DNA of 53,750 bases from positions 9,477 to 63,226 of the forward strand of contig DKYJ01000052.1 of the NCBI GenBank assembly GCA_002493305.1. Direction: 5' to 3'. The stretch is from Clostridiales bacterium UBA7103. Its GTDB lineage: Bacteria; Bacillota; Clostridia; Oscillospirales; Oscillospiraceae. Shown one piece after another: positions 24,758-31,049 of this stretch. Numbering within the stretch: position 1 is the stretch's first letter; the number at the start of each line of letters is the position of its first letter. A model generated the notes under the pieces. The model was not told the DNA's origin. It ran no database searches and saw nothing but the letters and a program-made list of their open reading frames with translations. The translations under genes were made by a program, and so were the position numbers.

Positions 24758-25112
24758 TGCGGCGATCCTCCTCCTTTTCTTTGTCGGTCTTGCGCAGCAG
24801 GACGGTGACGCCGGCCACGGCGGTGATGAGAATGAAAGCCTCGCCCATAGTGTCGTAACCACGGAAGTCAAACACAATGGAGGTGACATCGTTCACCGCG
24901 TGTGTATTTGCCAGATTCTGCTGCACTATGGCAGCCGCGGCCCCGTCCGCGACGGAGTCGTCATAGCTGTCGGGATCCTGCTGCAGTTCATATACGGACA
25001 CTGTTGCATTCGCGCCGTCATAGGTGGGGGGCAGCTTTCCCATTTCCACGCCCGCAGCGACGCACACGAACAGCACGACGCCGAGGCAAAGCCAGGTAAG
25101 AAATTTTTTCAT
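24744..25112 (-). CDS. MbhE-like subunit (MrpA C-terminal-part homologue)
   Basis: 122-residue protein with one N-terminal helix (about 4-22), an external domain and a second helix near the C-terminus. The conserved motif VTSIVFDFRGYDTMGEAFIL matches MbhE and the end of MrpA. ATGA overlap with the MbhD-like gene upstream; overlaps the MrpB-like gene downstream. Confidence 0.87.
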   Translation of the reverse strand: MKKFLTWLCLGVVLFVCVAAGVEMGKLPPTYDGANATVSVYELQQDPDSYDDSVADGAAAAIVQQNLANTHAVNDVTSIVFDFRGYDTMGEAFILITAVAGVTVLLRKTDKEKEEDRRNGKY

Positions 25113-25366
25113 TTGTTCTGCTTACCTCCTCTGATTTTCTTGAGAGTGACGATGAAGATAAGCGGGGTGAGCGCCGCGCCCACAGCGGCCTCGGAGATGG
25201 CCACATCTGGAGCATGCAGCAGCAGAAATTCCGCCGCGGCAAAAATGCCCGTGACCCCAAGCGCGATAACGGAGGACAGAAGCTTGTCAAAGCTCACAGC
25301 CAGCACGGCCGATACGACCATACCCAGCACGACGAGCACATTCAGCACGATAACAAGATTACTCAT
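25109..25366 (-). CDS. MbhD-like subunit (DUF4040, MrpA-part homologue)
   Basis: 85-residue protein with three short helices. It matches the MbhD/DUF4040 domain by the pattern SVIALGVTGIFAAAEFLLLHAPDVAISEAA, with the acidic residue of the last loop conserved. The ATG at 25366 follows GGAGGG and overlaps the MrpG-like gene by eight bases; the longer upstream frame is not needed. Confidence 0.87.
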   Translation of the reverse strand: MSNLVIVLNVLVVLGMVVSAVLAVSFDKLLSSVIALGVTGIFAAAEFLLLHAPDVAISEAAVGAALTPLIFIVTLKKIRGGKQNK

Positions 25367-25700
25367 GGAAGTCCCTCCTGAAATCGTCCACCTGCATTTT
25401 CTTTGCAGGGCGTATCCCCGCGCGGTAGGCGCCTTTGGCAATGGCGTGCGCACCGACGGGGTTGATGGTTATGATGAGCAGCACGATGATGCCGACCTTA
25501 ACGGCGGCTGAGGCACTGTGCATGACGCAGGCGGCATAGAGGATAGCGCCAAGCCCCACCCCAATCACGCCAAGGGTGGTGATGCAGGTGCTGGCCTGCA
25601 TACGGCAGAAGGTATCCGGCATTTTCAAAACGCCGATAGTACCAGCAATGGCAAAAATCGCGCCCACGGCGATAAGAATATCAATAATCGTCCTCAGCAT
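25359..25700 (-). CDS. MrpG/MbhC-like subunit
   Basis: 113-residue membrane protein with three helices, the first at about residues 3-22. Family motif: GTIGVLKMPDTFCRMQAST (the MPD-F-R-hydrophobic signature of MnhG/MrpG). The ATG at 25700 overlaps the end of the MrpF-like gene by 20 bases. Confidence 0.88.
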   Translation of the reverse strand: MLRTIIDILIAVGAIFAIAGTIGVLKMPDTFCRMQASTCITTLGVIGVGLGAILYAACVMHSASAAVKVGIIVLLIITINPVGAHAIAKGAYRAGIRPAKKMQVDDFRRDFHE

Positions 25701-25962
25701 CGCCGAGCCACCTCCCTCTGTCAAGATAACGACCGACAAGCATCGTGTTGATGATGCCGAGCATCGCGCTGATAATGGCAATGTCAAGATATACGCCTCT
25801 GCCGCTGTAAAGCGAGTAGAGCATCATGGCCAGAGAGATGAGCACGTCCATGCTGTCTCCGGCGGTCATTCTGTCCGCTGCCGTGGGGCCTTTTATGAGC
25901 CTGTACATGTTCATGAGAGCCAGAACGGCAAAAAGGATGGAAAAAATCAACAGATCCGTCAT
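25681..25962 (-). CDS. MrpF/MbhB-like subunit
   Basis: 93-residue protein with three helices. MrpF signature: RLIKGPTAADRMTAGDSMDV. The start at 25962 is chosen because AAGGAGG lies eight bases upstream and because it creates the usual ATGA overlap with the MrpE-like gene; two nearby upstream ATGs are too close to, or before, that site. Confidence 0.88.
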   Translation of the reverse strand: MTDLLIFSILFAVLALMNMYRLIKGPTAADRMTAGDSMDVLISLAMMLYSLYSGRGVYLDIAIISAMLGIINTMLVGRYLDRGRWLGDAEDDY

Positions 25963-26477
25963 TCCCATATCCTCCTTATCCATTTTTCCATTCTGCCCTT
26001 GATGATCTCGCCGGCCTTTTCGCCGTCGGTCTCGGTGACATCTATCCAGTGTATGTAATAGTATGTCTGTTCGCCCTGCTGGGCAATATCAAGGGTGATG
26101 GTGCCGGGGGTTAGAGTGATAGAGTTTGCGAGCATGGCCTCGGCATAGTCCCCGTCCAGATCAACGGGAACCTTGATGACCCCGGGATTGACCTTGCGGC
26201 AGCCGCCGAAGCAGCGCCGTGCCATGTCAACATTTGCTTTGATAAGCTCCCCGAGAAAAACGAAGACATAGACGATCAGTGAGCCGAGCCTTCTGGGGTT
26301 GAGCAGACGCGCCGGCTTTTCGTGAATGAAAAACCTTGCCGAGAACAGCGCGACCGCCAGAGATACCACCGCACCCATTATAAGCTCCTGACCGGCAAAG
26401 GACCATGTCAGCAGTATCCAAAACGCGTAGCAGAGAACAAAGGTGACGATGACTGCGGGTAATGTGGTCTTACGCAA
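25959..26477 (-). CDS. MrpE/MbhA-like subunit
   Basis: 172-residue membrane protein of the MnhE/MrpE type: two or three N-terminal helices and a cytoplasmic domain with the family motif ANSITLTPGTITLDI. TTG start with GGAGAGG seven bases upstream. First gene of the Mrp-like block (E-F-G-D-E-B-C-D-type order), following hypA after a 100-base gap. Confidence 0.88.
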   Translation of the reverse strand: MRKTTLPAVIVTFVLCYAFWILLTWSFAGQELIMGAVVSLAVALFSARFFIHEKPARLLNPRRLGSLIVYVFVFLGELIKANVDMARRCFGGCRKVNPGVIKVPVDLDGDYAEAMLANSITLTPGTITLDIAQQGEQTYYYIHWIDVTETDGEKAGEIIKGRMEKWIRRIWE

Positions 26478-26516
26478 GGATGAACCTCTCCTTCCTTAGT
26501 TTGGTAAACTCTGAAC

Positions 26517-26541
26517 AAATCGCTCTCGCCAATTTATTCAT
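26517..26541 (-). repeat. 25-base repeat shared with 18956-18980
   Basis: On the minus strand this begins an ATG frame encoding MNKLARAICSEFTKLRKERF and ending in a stop inside the start region of the MrpE-like gene (23 codons). Similar to the segment at 18956-18980. Leader peptide or repeat remnant; no RNA structure seen that would decide. Confidence 0.4.
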
Positions 26542-26579
26542 AGCTTACCTTATTTTTAGCATGGAAACCGAAAAATTGT

Positions 26580-26921
26580 TTATTCTACCTTGAGATTTTC
26601 AACATAGAACTCCCGGCCGGCCGTCATTTTAAGCGCCGTGGAGCGGCAGCGGGGGCAGCAGGCGTTTTCTCTGTCCGCCGCGCCCTCATAGCCGCAGTCA
26701 AGGCAGAGAAATGCGGCGGGCAGGCTTTGAATATCGAGCACCGCGCCCTCCGCCGGGCTTCCGGCGGCAGCGATGGGGAAAAACTCCCTCAGGCATTGGG
26801 GGACTATCCCCGAAAATTCGCCCACCCGCAGGCTTATCTCCAGCACGCGGGTAAAGCCGTTTTTCCTCGCCTCGTCGTTTACTATGCTGATAATTCCTTC
26901 AGTTATTGCAAGCTCGTGCAT
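26580..26921 (-). CDS. hypA: Hydrogenase nickel-incorporation protein HypA
   Basis: 113-residue maturation factor that delivers nickel to the large subunit, normally together with HypB. The N-terminal MHELAI start (His2 is the nickel ligand) is intact. The zinc site is CLDCGYEG and CCPRCRS. The ATG directly follows the TAA of the large subunit, so the chaperone is made next to its target. No hypB lies in the window. Confidence 0.95.
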   Translation of the reverse strand: MHELAITEGIISIVNDEARKNGFTRVLEISLRVGEFSGIVPQCLREFFPIAAAGSPAEGAVLDIQSLPAAFLCLDCGYEGAADRENACCPRCRSTALKMTAGREFYVENLKVE

Positions 26922-28004
26922 TTATCTATCAAGACAGCTGAAGCACGGGTCGATGCTTGCAACGATAAGCCCCGCGTCGGCCACTGTGTTGTTTCTGAGC
27001 ATGAAGGGCACAGTAGGCGTGTTCTTGAAGCTCGGCACATGGATAGATACCCGGTGATTATTGAGGCTGCCGTCGCCCACTACCATGTAGCTCAGCTGCC
27101 CTCTGGGTGCCTCGTGCCTTGCCACAGTCTGCCCTTCCTTTATCTTGGGCAGCTTGTTGCCCAGATTTATTGCGTCGTCCGGCAGGTTCTCCAGCGCCTG
27201 ACGAATGATCTTTATGCTCTCATAGCACTCCAGCGCGCGCACGAGAACTCTGGCGTAGACATCGCCGCTGTCAACCACATGCACCTTGAAATCAAAATCG
27301 TCATATGAGGAGTAGGGCGCGTCGCGGCGCACATCCACATCCACGCCGGAAGCTCTGGCATGGGGGCCGATAGCGCCGAGGCGGAGCGCGTCCTCCCTCG
27401 TCAGCACGCCCACGCCCTTGGTGCGCATGGCAATGGTCTTGTCGGTCATGACTATCTCGCAGATCCTGTCCATAGGCTCTTTGAGCGCGGCGCAGGCCTG
27501 GAGGATCTCCCGACGCAGCTCATCGTCAATATCGCGCCGTGAGCCGCCGATGGTGACCATGGCGTAGTTGACGCGGTTGCCGGAGAGCTTTTCAAGCAGA
27601 TCCATGACTATCTCGCGCTTATCCCAGATGTGCATGAACATGCTGTCATGGCCGATGATGTGCAGCGCTATGCCCAGCCACAGAAAATGGGAGTGCAGCC
27701 GCTCAAGCTCGGCGGTGATGACGCGGATATACTGCCCGCGCTTGGGAACCTCAAGGCCGTTTATCGCTTCCACGGCCATGGCGTAGGTAAAAGCATGGGA
27801 GTGGGAGCAGATGCCGCAGACGCGCTCCACCAGAACCAGAGTCTGTATGGCGTTGCGCTCAGTGGCAAGCTTCTCGATACCGCGGTGGTTGTAGCCAACA
27901 AAGACCTCCGCGTCCTTTATGACCTCGCCCTCGGTGTAGAGCCTTGCGTGTATAGGCTCCTCAAGGGCGGGATGGTAGGGGCCGACAGGCACGATATAGC
28001 TCAT
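26922..28004 (-). CDS. Group 4 [NiFe]-hydrogenase large (catalytic) subunit, MbhL/EchE-like
   Basis: 360-residue catalytic subunit holding the Ni-Fe(CN)2CO site. L1 motif: ERVCGICSHSHAF (about residue 60-72); C-terminal L2 motif: DPCFSCLDR. This gives the four cysteine ligands. Other complex I subunit D-like parts are GPYHPALEEPIHARLY and ERLHSHFLWLG. The protein ends right at DPCFSCLDR. The cleavable C-terminal extension usual in other [NiFe] hydrogenases is absent, so no processing protease should be required. ATGA overlap with the NuoC-like gene. Probable function: H2 evolution from reduced ferredoxin, coupled to Na+/H+ export. Confidence 0.95.
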   Translation of the reverse strand: MSYIVPVGPYHPALEEPIHARLYTEGEVIKDAEVFVGYNHRGIEKLATERNAIQTLVLVERVCGICSHSHAFTYAMAVEAINGLEVPKRGQYIRVITAELERLHSHFLWLGIALHIIGHDSMFMHIWDKREIVMDLLEKLSGNRVNYAMVTIGGSRRDIDDELRREILQACAALKEPMDRICEIVMTDKTIAMRTKGVGVLTREDALRLGAIGPHARASGVDVDVRRDAPYSSYDDFDFKVHVVDSGDVYARVLVRALECYESIKIIRQALENLPDDAINLGNKLPKIKEGQTVARHEAPRGQLSYMVVGDGSLNNHRVSIHVPSFKNTPTVPFMLRNNTVADAGLIVASIDPCFSCLDR

Positions 28005-28399
28005 TTTATGCCCTCCTTAATGTTCTTTTCAACAAGCTCCGACAGGGGTGTGACCATGATTTGCCCACGGCCCTGCTCCTCCAGCATGTCCTCCGGCAGA
28101 AAGAGCCTTTGGGAGGTGTCAAGTCCCTCAAAGCTGATGCCGAACAGCTCATTGAGCTCGCGCTCCGGCCAAATTGCCGCCGTGTCATAGATATCCCCGA
28201 TAGAGGGGACGGAGGTCTCGCCTACAACATGGTAGGATTCCACCGCGCTGCCGACGGCATAGTCCCATGATATATCCATCTGCCCCTCTTTGTTTATGAA
28301 GGCGTGGATCATCACGAGATACTGCCCGGCCTTGCGCATCCGCTCGGCAACGGGGACTATCTGTTCCTTGTCGATTTCGATTTTCCTGTACTCCTGCAT
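28001..28399 (-). CDS. NuoC/MbhK/EchD-like hydrogenase subunit
   Basis: 132-residue peripheral subunit, the 30-kDa-subunit homologue of complex I. Typical end motif: ERELNELFGISFEGLDTSQR followed by LFLPEDM. ATG at 28399 has AAGAGGTG upstream; an in-frame GTG at 28408 lies within that site. Translationally coupled to the large-subunit gene. Confidence 0.9.
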   Translation of the reverse strand: MQEYRKIEIDKEQIVPVAERMRKAGQYLVMIHAFINKEGQMDISWDYAVGSAVESYHVVGETSVPSIGDIYDTAAIWPERELNELFGISFEGLDTSQRLFLPEDMLEEQGRGQIMVTPLSELVEKNIKEGIK

Positions 28400-28432
28400 T
28401 GACTTCACCTCTTATATTCTAAAAAACTTGTA

Positions 28433-29431
28433 TCAGCATATTCTCGGAAGCTGCGCTCCCGTCAGCTTTTGGATCATCCTGCCGCCCCCTAAGAGCGAGC
28501 GCGCCACGACCTGACCCGGGTGCTTTGCCGTGACCGTGCCTATACATTGGGCGTTTGCCCCCTCCGGCAGGGAGCGGAGCGCCGCGAGCGCCGCGTCTTT
28601 CTCCTCCCGCGGCACCACCGCCGCTAATTTTCCCTCGTTTGCACAATAGAGCGGGTCAAGCCCCAGCATGGCGCAGGCGGCGCTGACCGCACCGTTTACC
28701 GGCACAGCGGACTCATCCAGCTCTATGCCAAGAGCACTGCCCTCCACAAACTCGTTGAGCGTCCCCGCGAGTCCGCCGCGGGTGGGGTCGCGCAGAACAC
28801 GCACACCGGGGCAGCAGCTCAGTAGCTTGCCGGCAAGACGGTTGAGCGGCGCACAGTCGGAGATAATATCCGCCTCCGCCATGCCGCTTCGCGCGAGCAT
28901 AACGGCTGTACCATGGTCGCCCACCGTGCCGGAGACGATGACCGCATCACCCTCCCGGATTGCACCGCGGCTCAGGCCGGGGTGCTTCAAAACGCCTATC
29001 CCGGCGGTGTTTATATATATCTTGTCACCTCTGCCGCGCTCGACTACCTTCGTGTCCCCGGTGACGATGCTGACCCCGGCGGCCTTGGCCGTTTCCGCCA
29101 TGGAAGCTATCACCCGGCGCAGCGTCTCAAGGGGAAGACCCTCTTCTATTATAAACGCGCAGCTTAGAAAGCTTGCCTCGCCGCCGCACATGGAGATATC
29201 GTTCACCGTGCCGCAGACGGCCAGCTTTCCGATGTCACCGCCGGGGAAGAATATGGGGTCTACCACGAAGCTGTCGGTTGAGAAGACCAGCCGCTCTCCG
29301 CCGGGGAGTATCGCCCCGTCGCCCAGCTCCCGCAGAGCGGGGTTATCCAGCGCCGGGACTATCATATCGTCTATGAGCCGGGCGGTCTTCTTCCCGCCGC
29401 TGCCATAGTCAAGAGTAATAATTTCTTCCAT
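28433..29431 (-). CDS. hypE: Hydrogenase maturation protein HypE
   Basis: 332-residue ATP-dependent dehydratase that turns the thiocarboxamide on its own C-terminal cysteine into thiocyanate, the source of the cyanide ligands. Features: LDYGSGGKKTARLIDD, FSTDSFVVDPIFFPGGDIG, the VLRDPTRGGLAGTLNEF block and the essential C-terminal PRIC. The ATG at 29431 follows TGGAG. A frame extension upstream into the palindrome-containing gap is not needed. Confidence 0.96.
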   Translation of the reverse strand: MEEIITLDYGSGGKKTARLIDDMIVPALDNPALRELGDGAILPGGERLVFSTDSFVVDPIFFPGGDIGKLAVCGTVNDISMCGGEASFLSCAFIIEEGLPLETLRRVIASMAETAKAAGVSIVTGDTKVVERGRGDKIYINTAGIGVLKHPGLSRGAIREGDAVIVSGTVGDHGTAVMLARSGMAEADIISDCAPLNRLAGKLLSCCPGVRVLRDPTRGGLAGTLNEFVEGSALGIELDESAVPVNGAVSAACAMLGLDPLYCANEGKLAAVVPREEKDAALAALRSLPEGANAQCIGTVTAKHPGQVVARSLLGGGRMIQKLTGAQLPRIC

Positions 29432-29526
29432 TTTATCTCCATTCTGCCGCATATCGGCAGCACAAATGGGAACGAAACCTCCATATGCGGCTGAATGGAG
29501 ATCGTTCGGCACGCCGCTTAATAATT

Positions 29527-29544
29527 AGTGTGATTTATCACACT
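29527..29544. promoter_or_regulatory. 18-base palindrome AGTGTGAT-TT-ATCACACT, copy 1
   Basis: Perfect eight-base arms around two central bases, 96 bases before hypE. An arm-identical copy lies at 29753-29770. Resembles CRP/FNR-superfamily sites but with shorter spacing (TGTGA-N4-TCACA). Probable protein-binding site; factor unknown. Confidence 0.55.
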
Positions 29545-29704
29545 CAGACTGTCAAAAAATATGCAACAAAGTAAAAATGAGAAAGCAGCGGGGGTGCTCG
29601 AGGGGGTAAGACCCGCCTCGAATTAAAATGAGCCGCAGCTCAAACGCCCGTCTTATCGAGCTTTTTGTAGTAGCTGAACTGCTAAAACTAAAACAACCTT
29701 GGTG

Positions 29705-29757
29705 ACACTCAGCTTATCGAAAAAGCCCTTTTAGGACTTTTTCGATAAGCTGAGTGT
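29705..29757. repeat. 21-bp perfect-stem hairpin between hypD and hypE
   Basis: 29705-29725 is the exact reverse complement of 29737-29757, an 11-base apex separating them. Core CTTATCGAAAAAG is related to the hairpin at 5347-5381. No T run follows on either strand. It could slow transcription or protect the upstream hypFCD message. The remainder of the 330-base gap (29545-29704) has no convincing gene. Confidence 0.7.
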
Positions 29758-29770
29758 GATCTATCACACT
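29753..29770. promoter_or_regulatory. 18-base palindrome AGTGTGAT-CT-ATCACACT, copy 2
   Basis: Same arms as the copy at 29527-29544. It overlaps the end of hypD (TGA at 29766-29764) and the outer end of the long hairpin, so it is partly constrained by both. Confidence 0.5.
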
Positions 29771-30840
29771 ACCGCCTGATATTTATACGCCGCCGCGCAG
29801 GAGCCCTCCGAGGACACCATGCACGGGCCTATCGGGTCTTCCGGAGTACAGGCTTTGCCAAACAGAGGACAGCCCTGAGGACTGAGCCTGCCGGTGATGA
29901 CCTGCCCGCAGCGGCAGGGGCTTGGCTTTTCCGGCGCAATGCTTATATTGAACTTCTTCTCCGCATCATATGCCGAAAGTTCGTCCTTAAGTCCAAGCCC
30001 GCTCATGGGGATGAGCCCAAGGCCGCGCCATATATCGTCCCTCTTTACAAAGCAGCGCTCAAGCATATCCTTTGCAAGCGCGTTGCCGCTGTCGGATACT
30101 GCTCTGGGATAGGCGTTTTGGAGCTTGGGGGCATTGTCGGCAAGCTGCTTTAGCAGCAGATACACCCCGAGGAGAATATCCTCCTCCTCAAAGCCCGCCA
30201 CCACCGCCGGGAGCGAGAATTCCTCCGGCAGGAAGCGGAAGCCCTCCGCACCTATTATGCTGGCCACATGGCCGGGGCAGAGAAAGCCGCTTATATTAAA
30301 GCCCTCCGAGGCGATAAGCGCCCGGACAGCGGGCTCGACAGTCTTGAGCATCGACCAGACGGAGAAGTTTTTAAGTCCCTCCTCCGCCGCGGCCAGAACC
30401 GCCGCAGCCGTCCCCGGCGCGGTTGTCTCAAAGCCTACGCCTAAAAAGACGATCTCCTTATCCGGCATCGCCCGGGCGAGATCCAGCGCGTCCATTGACG
30501 AATAAACTATCTCCACTTTTGCGCCCAGCGCCCGGCGGCGCTGCAAACTGTCCCCCGGAGCGCTGCCGGGGACGCGGATCATGTCCCCATAGCTGGCGAT
30601 GACGGTATTATCCCGCATTGAAAGCTCCAGCACGCTGTCAATAAGCTCCGCCGGGGTGACACAGACCGGGCAGCCCGGGCCGCTGACAAGCTCCACGCCC
30701 TTTGGCAGCAGAGATTTTATACCCGCCTTTGCAATGGCCATGGTGTGCGTGCCGCAGACCTCCATGAGCCTTGCGCTAACCGGCGGCAGTGAGCGGATGG
30801 CGCGCAGCAGCTTTTCGCAGCGCTCAGCTTTTGAGAGCAT
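29764..30840 (-). CDS. hypD: Hydrogenase maturation protein HypD
   Basis: 358-residue [4Fe-4S] scaffold on which, with HypC, the Fe(CN)2CO unit is assembled. Conserved blocks: MEVCGTHTMAIAKAG, VSGPGCPVCVTP, GFETTAPGTAAAV, GFLCPGHVASIIG and the C-terminal cysteine-rich part (CRCGQVITGR, QGCPLFGKAC). The ATG at 30840 follows GGAGGTGG and overlaps hypC by 17 bases. Confidence 0.96.
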   Translation of the reverse strand: MLSKAERCEKLLRAIRSLPPVSARLMEVCGTHTMAIAKAGIKSLLPKGVELVSGPGCPVCVTPAELIDSVLELSMRDNTVIASYGDMIRVPGSAPGDSLQRRRALGAKVEIVYSSMDALDLARAMPDKEIVFLGVGFETTAPGTAAAVLAAAEEGLKNFSVWSMLKTVEPAVRALIASEGFNISGFLCPGHVASIIGAEGFRFLPEEFSLPAVVAGFEEEDILLGVYLLLKQLADNAPKLQNAYPRAVSDSGNALAKDMLERCFVKRDDIWRGLGLIPMSGLGLKDELSAYDAEKKFNISIAPEKPSPCRCGQVITGRLSPQGCPLFGKACTPEDPIGPCMVSSEGSCAAAYKYQAVV

Positions 30841-31048
30841 CGTCCACCTCCGACCAAGCCGCAATGTCCTCCAGAGCCTGCTCCTCAGGCAGCCGCTCTA
30901 TGGCAAAGCCCGCGTGAACTATCACATAGTCGCCGGGCTTGGGGTCGGGAATGAAATCCACCCGCAGCTCTCTGCGCATACCCAGCGCCTCGCCAACGGC
31001 GCTCTTGCCGCTTACTTCTATTAATTTGAGAGGAATTGCAAGACACAT
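30824..31048 (-). CDS. hypC: Hydrogenase maturation chaperone HypC
   Basis: 74-residue HypC/HybG/HupF chaperone that shuttles the iron unit from HypD to the large subunit. The essential N-terminal MCLAIP (Cys2) is present, followed by the usual small beta-barrel (GDYVIVHAGFAIERLPEEQA). Located between hypF and hypD. Confidence 0.95.
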   Translation of the reverse strand: MCLAIPLKLIEVSGKSAVGEALGMRRELRVDFIPDPKPGDYVIVHAGFAIERLPEEQALEDIAAWSEVDDALKS

Positions 31049-31049
31049 T

